Assembly (NCBI GenBank): GCA_003021335.1
Contig: PXQL01000049.1
Span: forward strand, 1-30,119
Reading direction: 5' to 3'
Source of the DNA: Halobacteriales archaeon QH_10_67_13
Lineage (GTDB): Archaea; Halobacteriota; Halobacteria; Halobacteriales; Haloarculaceae
Length of the DNA stretch: 30,119 bases
The notes under the pieces are model-generated. The model worked only from the letters and a program-made list of their open reading frames with translations. It made no database searches and was not told where the DNA came from. The translations under genes were made by a program, and so were the position numbers. This document shows, in pieces, positions 17,027-24,655 of this stretch (positions within the stretch are counted from its first letter, which is position 1; every line of letters starts with the position of its first letter).

Positions 17027-17794
17027 TCACACGCTGTTTAATTCTCCGCCGTCGACGATGATCGATTCAGCCGTGACATACGAGGACAGCTCGCTCGCCA
17101 GAAACAGACAGACGTCGGCCACGTCCTCGGGCTGGCCGAACCGGCGGAGCGGGATGGTCTGTTTGAGCTGCTCGCCCTCCTCAGTCCCGACGGTGGGCGA
17201 GTCTTCGATTGTCATGGCGGTCTCGATCACCCCTGGGTGGACCGCGTTGACCCTGATACCGTCGGGTCCGAGTTCGCTCGCCAGTGCGTAGGAAAACAAT
17301 CGGACGCCGCCCTTCGCAGCCGAATAGGGCGTGATACCGCCGTAGCCGTTTATTCCCGCAACGCTCGACATGTTGATGATGCTCCCGCCGTTGCCGCGTT
17401 CGAGCATCCGCAACGCGGCCGCCTTGGACCCGTGGAAGACGCCTCTGAGGTTGATGTCCATCAGCTCTTGGTACTCCTCAAGATCGAGCTCGACGAGAGG
17501 CTCCTGTGGTCCGACGATGCCGGCGTTGTTCACCATCACGTCGACCCCGCCAAACTCCTCGGCCGCCTCGACCGCCGCGGCACAGTCCTCGTAGTCGGCC
17601 ACGTTGCACTCGGCGAAGACCGCCTTGCCGCCCCGCTCTCGTATCAGCTCGTGGGTGGGTGGCCCGCCCTGTCGTGGGTCGGCTCTGACGTCTGCGACGA
17701 CGATCGACGCGCCGTGATCCGCGAACGTCTCGGCGATCGCTCGGCCGTTCCCGCTGGCTCCACCGGTAACGACGGCTGTGTTGTCTGTTAACAT
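17027..17794 (-). CDS. Short-chain dehydrogenase/reductase (classical SDR)
   Basis: This is a 255-residue classical SDR with TGGASGNG at 10-17 (the last motif positions are NG where most relatives have IG), Asp35 (VVADV) pointing to NAD, NNAG at 89-92, and catalytic Ser144 (NMSSVAG), Tyr157 and Lys161 (YSAAK). VNAVHPGVIET and a C-terminal VTAESIIVDGGE complete the fold. It starts at ATG 17794, 28 nt after a good TATA-like box. An upstream extension to 17905 would only add non-family residues. It precedes the other SDR gene on the same strand, and the two may serve successive oxidations in one pathway. Sequence similarity between them is modest, so this is not a recent tandem duplication. Confidence 0.88.
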   Translation of the reverse strand: MLTDNTAVVTGGASGNGRAIAETFADHGASIVVADVRADPRQGGPPTHELIRERGGKAVFAECNVADYEDCAAAVEAAEEFGGVDVMVNNAGIVGPQEPLVELDLEEYQELMDINLRGVFHGSKAAALRMLERGNGGSIINMSSVAGINGYGGITPYSAAKGGVRLFSYALASELGPDGIRVNAVHPGVIETAMTIEDSPTVGTEEGEQLKQTIPLRRFGQPEDVADVCLFLASELSSYVTAESIIVDGGELNSV

Positions 17795-18607
17795 TTGTGT
17801 ATCAAACAATAATGTGCTTTCAAATAAACTAATCCCGACTTGGTGCTGGTGTCGCACAGTCGATCGCACCTCTCGTTGAGGACACTGAGACCCTGAGGGC
17901 ACCACATCCCTGTGGTTCAGCGTTTGTTGATTAAGTGAGAGCCTGGTTTGGATCGAGTCTATCCGACGGATCCGATATGTTCTTGATTATCTCCCGCTGC
18001 GTGATCGGGTTTCGTAGAGACTTGTGGACTCCCGACGGGCGTCATGAGCCCTCGCTTATCTGTTCGACGGGCTCTCGAAGTAAACTTGAACATACCGAAA
18101 ACTGAATACTCTCCTCACCGGAGTATCTGAGAGTCACCCACACCCGAGCCACTCACGCCAGACCTCACACCGGACTGTAACAGACCGGAAATTAGAGGCC
18201 TCACTAACGATGACCACCTCACACTGGTTTCGAACAGAATGTATAATAGTTGGCTATTCAGATCCCCTAATACCGTGTTTAAAAACAGATATCATCAAAC
18301 TATTTATTTTTCTCAACCAGTTCAATTTTACTCTGCTGCCGATCACCTACCTTTGAAAATACCCGAGCTGTGGCTACGTGATGGTCCAATACTACACTAT
18401 ATCCATATTATCACTATGATAGTTAGTCGATCAACGAACGTACATTCGCCTTTTTGCGATACCCAGGTTACTCAGCAGTCGTATCTATTATCCAGAACAT
18501 ACCTGTAGTAGCACTAACCGGACGGCGTTGGTTGTGACTACACACCTAAAGACACCACTGGTGCTTGATATGGTCGTATTGCCGACAGTAGATCCGTATC
18601 ATGTCGG
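17795..18607. other. Gene-poor stretch, turning AT-rich
   Basis: These 813 bp contain no gene I can support. The first third is of mixed composition. One imperfect stem-loop is present: GAGCCC at 18046-18051 pairs with GGGCTC at 18069-18074, with inner TCG/CGA pairing. From about 18240 the DNA becomes AT-rich. The small open frames there (for example 18239-18508 on the plus strand) have no family features or believable codon use. It may hold decayed DNA at the edge of an island. I looked for a tRNA 3'-end copy, transposase motifs and direct repeats and saw none. Confidence 0.5.
17822..17828 (-). promoter_or_regulatory. TATA-like box for the upstream SDR gene
   Basis: On the minus strand TTTATTT lies 28-34 nt before the ATG at 17794. 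It is also roughly where base composition changes from GC-rich to the AT-rich island. Confidence 0.45.
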
Positions 18608-19309
18608 CTATGGGTCCGTGGGTTGTCGCCTACTGGCACTGCGTTCGCTTCGAAAGCGTTGCTGGCTCTGTTTAATAATCTGTTTGAAATTGTCAGGCGA
18701 CTTGATGCTCCGAGCACGGATCGATGCGGACGACCCACCACTGCTTGATTCGACAATCACGTCACCATAGCCGATAAGACGCTGAAAGACCCCTCGAGTC
18801 CGTTTGATATCAGTGACTTTCAGGATGCCCGTCTCTGTTTCACTCACCGTCAGGAACTTCCGAATCCGGATCACCTCATGGTCGGTCACGTAGTATCGTG
18901 TGAGACTGTTCCGCCAAACAATGGCGACGTTCTTAGCGTGAAAATACGGTCCGACAACAGTCAGTATCGCGGGCCACAATAGCGGGATTGTCTCGGTCGT
19001 AAGCAGGTACACCCCGACCAATCCGGCGAGAAACCATCCGATTGCCTTAATAAACGGAATAATCGTCGCCGGCCGGGCCACCGTTTGAACGTCAGACTCA
19101 GTCAGACCAGTCACGTAATCCTCAGACGGCTTCTGGAGTACGACGATCATACTGCCACCCACAACAAGCGCCCCGAATACAACTACAGGGTACCCAGCGA
19201 ACTGCACCGGTGTTTCGGTCGTAGTCACGACGAACAGTCCAAGACCGACGATTACGACTGCGACAACGATGAGCGCTCCAAGAACAGGTTGAGTATGATT
19301 ATGTGTCAT
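18608..19309 (-). CDS. Membrane protein with bacterial-type PH (bPH2/DUF304-like) domain
   Basis: The 233-residue protein begins with hydrophobic segments at about 8-30, 38-60, 84-103 and 106-122. A soluble C-terminal domain follows (about 128-215), with RYYVTDHEVIRIRKFLTVSE, a TDIKRTRGVFQRLIGYGDVIVES stretch and SIKSPDNFKQIIKQ. That order (variable strand pair, a GYGDV-x-VES turn, then SPDNF-x2-I) is typical of bacterial PH-like domains of the YdbS/DUF304 group. It lies 14 bp after the stop of the GLUG surface-protein gene and is probably cotranscribed with it. Codon and base use are more AT-rich than in the flanking chromosome. Function is unknown; a role at the membrane with the surface protein is only inferred from operon position. 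Confidence 0.75.
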   Translation of the reverse strand: MTHNHTQPVLGALIVVAVVIVGLGLFVVTTTETPVQFAGYPVVVFGALVVGGSMIVVLQKPSEDYVTGLTESDVQTVARPATIIPFIKAIGWFLAGLVGVYLLTTETIPLLWPAILTVVGPYFHAKNVAIVWRNSLTRYYVTDHEVIRIRKFLTVSETETGILKVTDIKRTRGVFQRLIGYGDVIVESSSGGSSASIRARSIKSPDNFKQIIKQSQQRFRSERSASRRQPTDP

Positions 19310-19323
19310 TATTACTACTTCGG

Positions 19324-21453
19324 TCAGTCGTCGTCTCCGCTGAAGAACGTATATCCCATGCTAAAAAATGACAGTGCGGCACTAACAGCTGTAATGATCA
19401 CCCGATTATCAACATCGGTTGAGGCGAGCCCATCACCAGGGATGATCAGATCACGTTCGCTCACGTCGGCTGACTCTGCCGACATACTTGTTGTCGCGTT
19501 CGTGCCAGACGGCGTTTCTGTCGTATTCTGATTATTCTCTGGGTTGGTCGTCTCTGTTTCCTGATCCATGGACCCCTGATTGATTGAAATAAATGCCGAG
19601 TCCTCGTCAAGTAGTGATCCACCTGACTCAAACAGACGCATTGTCAACTCCTGTGATTCAGCGATTGGATTATTAAGCGGAACCTCAAGATCAGTTACTG
19701 ATTCGGTCACATCGAGAGAACTCTGTCCTGCCCCTGCGACAGTATCTCCGCCCGAATCCTCAATAAAACCAGCCGTTTCGCTCACGTCTTCTCCAAGGAC
19801 TATTTCATCAATTATAACAGATTCACCGTTTGATCGCTGGTCAGTAAATGTAACCTCTCCCTGCGGCTTTGTGGGTTCCTCCTGAGATATTGTAGATTCT
19901 CCTATCGTAATGAGCTTATTACCCTTATCGATCTGATCGCCATCATCATCAAGAAAGACTAATTCAACGCCTGTACCCCGGACAAACGCTACCTTATCGA
20001 CGCCACTTGGGACGCGTAGACTGAAAAGTCCCTCAATCTCTCTTAGATCGGCCTCAGCATCCAATGGCTCGATCAGTTCCAGTGCAACGCTCTGTTGTAT
20101 GTTCTCTTCGATCTCCTCTTTGGCATCCTGTCTCTCGTCTTCGAGCGATATTTCAATAGATCCAGTACTATTAAGAATAACAATATCTTCGATATCCTGG
20201 CCTGGAGCCACACTACGAATTTCTTGCCCAGTCTCAGCATCGCGCAGCGACACATCATCTGCTTCAACAGGCGGATTTTCGACTCTCACCTGCGGACCTC
20301 TGAGATCCTCGGGATTAGTAAAGTTCAGTAGCGTCTGCCCTACGGTCGGAGCCGTATTTTGAATGAATCGAATCGAGGCTTGGCCGGTGGTCTCAGCAGA
20401 ATTGGCTTCTTGCCACCGAAGACCCGGATAGCTGTCTGGGTCGGTTACGACATCCCATGTCGCTTCGAAATCAAGTGCCGACATATTCTGTTCCGCTCGC
20501 ACGCCCTGCATCTCAGCAGTTTCTAACCCGAAATCATCGTCCAAGACAGCACTCGAGTGTTGTCCGGTACCACCATCAGAGGCGTCCCAATATGAGCCGT
20601 CTACCGAATTCCCGCCGGCGAAGGTACGTCCGACAAGCCCGCCAGTATCAGAGCCACCGGTAACAGTACCGGTTGCAAATGTTTCTGATATTGTCGCATC
20701 GGCGGCATTAATTCCAACGAGCCCACCAATCGACTCGCTTCCGGTTACCGCGCCGGTTGCGTACGATTGTGTTACCTGCCCAGAATCATTGTCTCCAACA
20801 AGCCCACCGAGCTTTGTTCTTCCGTCCACGTCAGCAGTTGCTACAGTCTGGCTGATCGTTACCTCTACGCCCTGTCCGACGAGCCCGCCGACTCGCGTGT
20901 CCTCATTTGCTGCACCAGCTACAGTACCGGTCACCTCTACCCGCTCAATAGTCCCCTGTTTGATGAACCCGACGAGCCCACCAACTCGGTCGCCGCCGGT
21001 CACGTCAGCGTTGATCAGACGGACATCTTTGACCTCCGGACCATCATCTGGCTGCTCAAAAATATCAACAGTCTGTCCGAACAAGCCGACACCGGTTCTC
21101 TCAGGCTGGTTGATAACGAGATCACGAATCTCGTTTCCTTGGCCATCAAACGCCCCGGTGAATTCATCAATTGGTTCAAATCCTCCTTCACGTTGTCCGA
21201 CTGCTTCTTTATAGCCGTCTGTCTCTCTATCTAATCTAGTGGTAAGCGCGTAATCACCGGCTGGATCACTGCGAATCTCATCCAGATCGGTCCAGTCATC
21301 GATTGAATTCTTCTCAGTCGCGTCATCTTCCTGCGCTTGTACTGGCGCGGTCATACCTCCAGCGAGCCCGATGATTCCAATCCCTGCTGCGAGTGTACTG
21401 CGACGAGAGAACTGTGTTTGATATTTTCTATTCTCTGACAATTCATTAGTCAT
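19324..21453 (-). CDS. Tat-exported GLUG-repeat surface protein with C-terminal membrane anchor
   Basis: The 709-residue protein starts with a twin-arginine signal (FSRRSTLAAG at 15-24, cleavage probably after PVQAQ near 41). Four to five GLUG-type repeats follow at about 155-290, each with GGLVG and a T-x-S-x-(T/Y)ATG-like second half, ending in GGNSVDGSYWD. Such repeats form a beta-helix in adhesins. Residues 300-620 are beta-rich and acidic without a family I know. A Thr/Asn-rich stretch (about 635-660, TTETPSGTNATTS) could be glycosylated. One hydrophobic helix at about 685-704 with an acidic GDDD tail anchors it; there is no PGF motif. ATG 21453 is chosen because the 31 residues before it do not fit a Tat signal. 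It is AT-rich and probably acquired. Expected role: cell-surface adhesion or contact. Confidence 0.8.
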   Translation of the reverse strand: MTNELSENRKYQTQFSRRSTLAAGIGIIGLAGGMTAPVQAQEDDATEKNSIDDWTDLDEIRSDPAGDYALTTRLDRETDGYKEAVGQREGGFEPIDEFTGAFDGQGNEIRDLVINQPERTGVGLFGQTVDIFEQPDDGPEVKDVRLINADVTGGDRVGGLVGFIKQGTIERVEVTGTVAGAANEDTRVGGLVGQGVEVTISQTVATADVDGRTKLGGLVGDNDSGQVTQSYATGAVTGSESIGGLVGINAADATISETFATGTVTGGSDTGGLVGRTFAGGNSVDGSYWDASDGGTGQHSSAVLDDDFGLETAEMQGVRAEQNMSALDFEATWDVVTDPDSYPGLRWQEANSAETTGQASIRFIQNTAPTVGQTLLNFTNPEDLRGPQVRVENPPVEADDVSLRDAETGQEIRSVAPGQDIEDIVILNSTGSIEISLEDERQDAKEEIEENIQQSVALELIEPLDAEADLREIEGLFSLRVPSGVDKVAFVRGTGVELVFLDDDGDQIDKGNKLITIGESTISQEEPTKPQGEVTFTDQRSNGESVIIDEIVLGEDVSETAGFIEDSGGDTVAGAGQSSLDVTESVTDLEVPLNNPIAESQELTMRLFESGGSLLDEDSAFISINQGSMDQETETTNPENNQNTTETPSGTNATTSMSAESADVSERDLIIPGDGLASTDVDNRVIITAVSAALSFFSMGYTFFSGDDD

Positions 21454-21654
21454 TGGCAGTAGTACAACAAATATGCATGATGAAAAATAAAATTTGGGAG
21501 CGTGGAAGCCTCGATATTTGTGTAACTTGTATTGAGATAACGGCAAATCAGTGTCGAATCTACCGACGTATACGGTATTTTGATTTCTCTTGAGAAACGT
21601 ATTATATTTTTATACTATTATATGAAATACAACAGACAATCGTTAGTAAGTGCA

Positions 21655-21727
21655 CGGGCGTGGCGGGATTCGAACCCGCGATCGAGAGGTTAGGAACCTC
21701 TCGCCCTGTCCGCTAGGCCACACGCCC
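21655..21727 (-). tRNA. tRNA-Arg (anticodon CCT)
   Basis: A complete cloverleaf can be drawn on the minus strand. The 7-bp acceptor stem is GGGCGTG with CACGCCC and discriminator G. The D arm is GCC...GGC, the anticodon stem is AGAGG/CCTCT around loop TTCCTAA (anticodon CCT, reading AGG), and the T arm GCGGG-TTCGAAT-CCCGC is intact. No intron and no encoded CCA are present. The AT-rich region begins immediately at its 3' end, the usual side for integration of mobile DNA, although no duplicated 3' end was seen in this window. Confidence 0.93.
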
Positions 21728-21788
21728 TACCGGTAGTGGGCGCGCCGAGCGAAAAACTGGTTCGGTTGTCGGCGACAGCGATAACCAC

Positions 21789-21796
21789 GCTTATGT
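21789..21796 (+). promoter_or_regulatory. TATA-like box for hisC
   Basis: GCTTATGT lies 24-31 nt before the ATG at 21820. It supports that start over the earlier in-frame starts at 21736 and 21793, the latter of which overlaps the box itself. Confidence 0.45.
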
Positions 21797-21819
21797 CTCG
21801 GGGAGCGCTCTTTTGTTGC

Positions 21820-22884
21820 ATGAACACGCGGGATCTCTCAGCGCACACGGCCTACCGGGCCGGCCGAGGCGTCGAGGAGGTCGCCCGGGAGGTCGGACTC
21901 GACCGGTCCGAGCTGCTCGAGCTGGGATCCAACGAGAACCCCCACGGACCGAGCCCGGCGGCGATCGACGCGATCCAAGCGGCGGCCGCGAACGTCCACG
22001 CCTACCCAAAGGCGGTCCACGCCGATCTCACGGCCGCGATCGCCGACCGGTGGGAGCTGTCCCCCGCACAGGTCTGGCCCGGCCCCGGTGCCGACGGTGC
22101 CCTCGATTACCTGGCGCGGGCCGTGCTCGCGGAGGGCGAGCGCGTGCTCGTGCCCGAGCCCGGCTTCGCCTACTACGAGATGAGCGCCCGGTACCACGGC
22201 GGCGGGGTCGACCGGTACGGACTCGACCGCGAGCAAGAGTTCGCGCAGTCTCCCGACCGGGTGCGGGCCGCCCACGACGGCCACCGGATCGTCTACGTCA
22301 CGAGCCCGCACAGTCCGACCGGCTCCGAGATGTCACTGTCGGAGATCGCCGACCTCGCGGCGTCGCTTCCAGAGACGCTCGTGATCGCCGACGAGGCCTA
22401 CGGCGAGTTTACCGACCGACCCTCCGCGCGGTCGCTGCTCGACGACCACGATAACATCGCCGTCGTGCGGACCTTCTCGAAGGTCTACGGGCTCGCCGGG
22501 CTCCGCGTAGGCTACGCGATGGTCCCCGAGTCATGGGCCGACGCCTACGACCGAATCAACACGCCGTTTGCGGTCAACCGGCTTGCCTGTCGGGCGGGGC
22601 TCGCGGCTCTCGAAGACGAGGAACACCTAGAGCGGACCGTCTCCTCGGCCCGGTGGGGTCGAGAGTACATTCGCGAGCACCTGAACGCCCGTACCTGGCC
22701 CAGCGGTGGGAACTTCGTGCTCGCCGCGGTCGGAGACGCCACCGCCGTCGCCGAGGCCGCACAGCGGGTGGGCGTGATCGTCCGGGACTGTACGAGCTTC
22801 GGGCTGCCCGACTGCATCCGGATCTCGACGGGCACCCGCGAGGGGACCCTAACCGCGGTCGAGCGACTCAACGAGGTGGTCTGA
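21820..22884 (+). CDS. hisC: Histidinol-phosphate aminotransferase
   Basis: This PLP enzyme converts imidazole-acetol phosphate and glutamate to histidinol phosphate in histidine synthesis. The 354-residue protein has the fold-type I class I/II layout. It shows ELGSNENPHGPSPAAIDAI at 35-53 (substrate and PLP contacts), VWPGPGADGALDYLARA, YVTSPHSPTGSEM, Asp191 and Tyr194 in VIADEAYGEF, and the Schiff-base Lys221 in RTFSKVYGLAGLRVGY. It ends with CIRISTGTREG, where the conserved Arg binds the substrate carboxyl or phosphate. Its TGA overlaps the ATG of the kinase gene by one base, starting a tight operon. Other HisC-like aminotransferases exist, but the NEN-x-GPSP motif and length favour HisC. 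Confidence 0.9.
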   Translation: MNTRDLSAHTAYRAGRGVEEVAREVGLDRSELLELGSNENPHGPSPAAIDAIQAAAANVHAYPKAVHADLTAAIADRWELSPAQVWPGPGADGALDYLARAVLAEGERVLVPEPGFAYYEMSARYHGGGVDRYGLDREQEFAQSPDRVRAAHDGHRIVYVTSPHSPTGSEMSLSEIADLAASLPETLVIADEAYGEFTDRPSARSLLDDHDNIAVVRTFSKVYGLAGLRVGYAMVPESWADAYDRINTPFAVNRLACRAGLAALEDEEHLERTVSSARWGREYIREHLNARTWPSGGNFVLAAVGDATAVAEAAQRVGVIVRDCTSFGLPDCIRISTGTREGTLTAVERLNEVV

Positions 22885-23396
22885 TGCGCGTCGCGGTGAC
22901 CGGCACCCCCGGCGTCGGTAAGACGACCGCCGTCGAGCCCCTCGAGACAGACCTGGCGGTGGTTCACCTCAACGATCTGATCCGCGAGGCCGACCTGGCC
23001 GCCGGCCGAGACTCGGAGCGAGACTCGTTGGTGGTCGACGACGACGCAGTTGCAAACCGGCTGGCCGGGCGCGAGGACGTACTGTTCGAGTCACACCTGG
23101 CCCACCGGTACGACGCCGACCGGGTGATCGTCCTGCGGTGTCACCCCGACCGGTTGACCGAACGACTCGCCGAGCGCGGGATGGCCGCCGACTCGATCGT
23201 CGAGAACGCAGAGAGCGAGGCCCTCGATCTCGTTTTGTCTGCGGCAGTTGAGCGCCACGGTCGCGAGGCGGTCTACGAGATAGACACCACCGAGCGGTCT
23301 CCGGTGGAGACTGCGGCGGCGATCGGGGCCGCGATCGACGGTCAACGGGCGCCGAGTGCCGGCGCGGTGTCGTTCGCCGAGTACCTGGAGCCGTGA
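22884..23396 (+). CDS. AK6/Fap7-type adenylate kinase family NTPase
   Basis: The 170-residue P-loop protein belongs to the small archaeal/eukaryotic kinase family related to human AK6 and yeast Fap7, which act in small-subunit ribosome maturation and have adenylate kinase/ATPase activity. It has Walker A GTPGVGKTT at 7-15, a short NMP-binding part (VVHLNDLIREADL), a VLFESHLAHRYDAD strand, VIVLRCHPDRLTERL (nucleotide-binding strand and helix) and a final DTTERSPVETAAAI. ATG 22884 overlaps the hisC stop by one base (TGATG). Its own stop overlaps the next GTG by four (GTGA), so the three genes are translationally coupled. Confidence 0.85.
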   Translation: MRVAVTGTPGVGKTTAVEPLETDLAVVHLNDLIREADLAAGRDSERDSLVVDDDAVANRLAGREDVLFESHLAHRYDADRVIVLRCHPDRLTERLAERGMAADSIVENAESEALDLVLSAAVERHGREAVYEIDTTERSPVETAAAIGAAIDGQRAPSAGAVSFAEYLEP

Positions 23397-24001
23397 CCCT
23401 CGACGAGCTCCGCCCGGTCGCCGATCGCCTGATCGGGCCGTTCGTGACCGGCGCCCGGCGGCTCGGGCTCTCGCCCGACGGCGTGAGCGTGCTTGCGGCG
23501 GCCGTCGCTGGGGGCGCCGGCGCGAGCTTCTACCTCGCCGGCGATCGGCCGCCCGCGTACCTCCTGGGGGCGGCCCTCGTGTTCTGTAACGGCGTGTTGG
23601 ACCTGGTCGACGGCGCCCTCGCTCGTGAACTCGAGGCCGACTCCTCCGCCGGCGACCTGCTGGATCACGTGCTCGATCGGTACGCCGACGTGGCGATCAT
23701 CGCCGGCCTGGCCGCCGGCGTCGAGGCCTACGGGCTGGGCTTCGCGGCGGTGACCGGCGTCTTGCTCACCTCGTATCTGGGCACGCAGGCCGAAGCCGTC
23801 GGGCTCGATCGGGTCTACGGTGGCCTGCTCGGCCGGGCCGACCGGCTCGCGCTGGTGGGAGTCACCGCCGTCGTCGCCGCGGTCACGGACGCGACCACGG
23901 CCGGGTTGGACTCCGTGGCGTGGCTGCTCGTCGTGTTCGCCGTCGTCGGCCACCTGACCGCCCTCCAGCGGTTCTACTACGCGATGCGGGATCTGCGGTG
24001 A
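23393..24001 (+). CDS. CDP-alcohol phosphatidyltransferase (archaetidylinositol phosphate synthase-like)
   Basis: This 202-residue integral-membrane enzyme carries the complete signature D-x2-D-G-x2-A-R-x8-G-x3-D-x3-D: Asp70, Asp73, Gly74, Ala77, Arg78, Gly87, Asp91 and Asp95. The aspartates hold two metal ions and the CDP-lipid. About six hydrophobic helices are visible (31-48, 54-70, 97-115, 116-130, 147-162 and 168-190). Compact archaeal members of this length make archaetidylinositol phosphate from CDP-archaeol and inositol phosphate; other head groups remain possible. The GTG start at 23393 overlaps the kinase stop (GTGA), so it belongs to the hisC operon. It is distinct from the longer paralogue at 4414-5319. 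Confidence 0.85.
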   Translation: MTLDELRPVADRLIGPFVTGARRLGLSPDGVSVLAAAVAGGAGASFYLAGDRPPAYLLGAALVFCNGVLDLVDGALARELEADSSAGDLLDHVLDRYADVAIIAGLAAGVEAYGLGFAAVTGVLLTSYLGTQAEAVGLDRVYGGLLGRADRLALVGVTAVVAAVTDATTAGLDSVAWLLVVFAVVGHLTALQRFYYAMRDLR

Positions 24002-24010
24002 CCGGCGTGG

Positions 24011-24018
24011 AATTTATG
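24011..24018 (+). promoter_or_regulatory. TATA-like box for the aMBF1 gene
   Basis: AATTTATG lies 24-31 nt before the ATG at 24042 in the 40-bp gap after the hisC operon, suggesting a separate leaderless transcript. Confidence 0.45.
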
Positions 24019-24041
24019 CCCGGCGGCGGCGAACCCTATGT

Positions 24042-24569
24042 ATGGTCCAGTGTGAGATGTGCGGGACGGAGACGGCCAGCCCCAACCGCGTGAAAATCGA
24101 GGGCGCCGAGCTCAAGGTCTGTGACGAGTGTGCGGAGTTCGGGACCGAGGTCCAGACCGATTCGGGCGGGTCGACGTCGACGAAGTACTCGACGGGCTCC
24201 TCGGACGATTCGTCCGGAACGGCCGGCTCGACGACCGGCACGAGCGCGTCGGGCGGGTCGAGCCGCCGGCGCGACATGTACGACGAGATCGACGAGCTCG
24301 CCCAGGACTACGACGACCGGCTCCGCTCGGCTCGCGAGGCCGCGAACCTCTCCCGGGAGGATCTCGCGGACCAGCTCAACGAGAAGGCGAGCCTGATCGG
24401 CAAGCTCGAGCGCGGCGATACTCTCCCGAGTGACGAGGTCCAGCACGAACTCGAGCGGGCACTCGACATCGATCTCACCGCCGGCGGCGAGACCGACGAG
24501 ACCGAGTGGGAGAGCGAAACCGCCTCCGGCGGGTACACCCTCGGTGACGTCGTCGAGCGCAAAGACTGA
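24042..24569 (+). CDS. Archaeal multiprotein bridging factor 1 (aMBF1, TIGR00270-like)
   Basis: The 175-residue cytoplasmic protein has a zinc ribbon at the N terminus (Cys4-x2-Cys7 and Cys27-x2-Cys30), a Ser/Thr/Gly-rich linker (about 42-74) and a Cro/C1-type helix-turn-helix at about 85-145. The latter contains LRSAREAANLSREDLADQLN and ASLIGKLERGDTLPSDEVQH, the usual turn and recognition helices. An acidic tail ends with YTLGDVVERKD. Archaeal MBF1 is a small ribosomal-subunit-associated and transcription-linked protein. The arrangement zinc ribbon, linker, HTH is diagnostic. I recall the order kinase, CDP-alcohol transferase, MBF1 from other haloarchaea, which supports the assignment. Confidence 0.9.
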   Translation: MVQCEMCGTETASPNRVKIEGAELKVCDECAEFGTEVQTDSGGSTSTKYSTGSSDDSSGTAGSTTGTSASGGSSRRRDMYDEIDELAQDYDDRLRSAREAANLSREDLADQLNEKASLIGKLERGDTLPSDEVQHELERALDIDLTAGGETDETEWESETASGGYTLGDVVERKD

Positions 24570-24626
24570 CCGATCGCCGCCGCTCACCCGCCGCCTGGAG
24601 CGTTTTGTCGACCCCGAACCGTCACG

Positions 24627-24635
24627 CACATATCC
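24627..24635 (+). promoter_or_regulatory. TATA-like box for the metallophosphoesterase gene
   Basis: CACATATCC lies 21-29 nt before the GTG at 24656. It decides the start: the open frame begins at a TTG at 24605, but that would put the box inside the gene. Confidence 0.45.
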
Positions 24636-24655
24636 GTCACGGCCAGATTCGTGTC

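Noticed and set aside
17027..17794. The two SDR genes as a recent tandem duplication
   Set aside because: They share only family motifs and differ elsewhere in sequence and length.
18046..18074. Stem-loop GAGCCC/GGGCTC as a terminator
   Set aside because: The loop is long, there is no T-run after it, and no gene ends next to it; it is noted only as part of the gene-poor stretch.
18239..18508. Small plus-strand open frame of 89 codons in the AT-rich stretch
   Set aside because: No family motif, no promoter at the right distance, and codon use looks random; long frames arise by chance here.
21655..21727. Search for a tRNA 3'-end duplication marking an attachment site
   Set aside because: No second copy of the T-arm/acceptor sequence was seen in the AT-rich region or its far border, so no att site is claimed.
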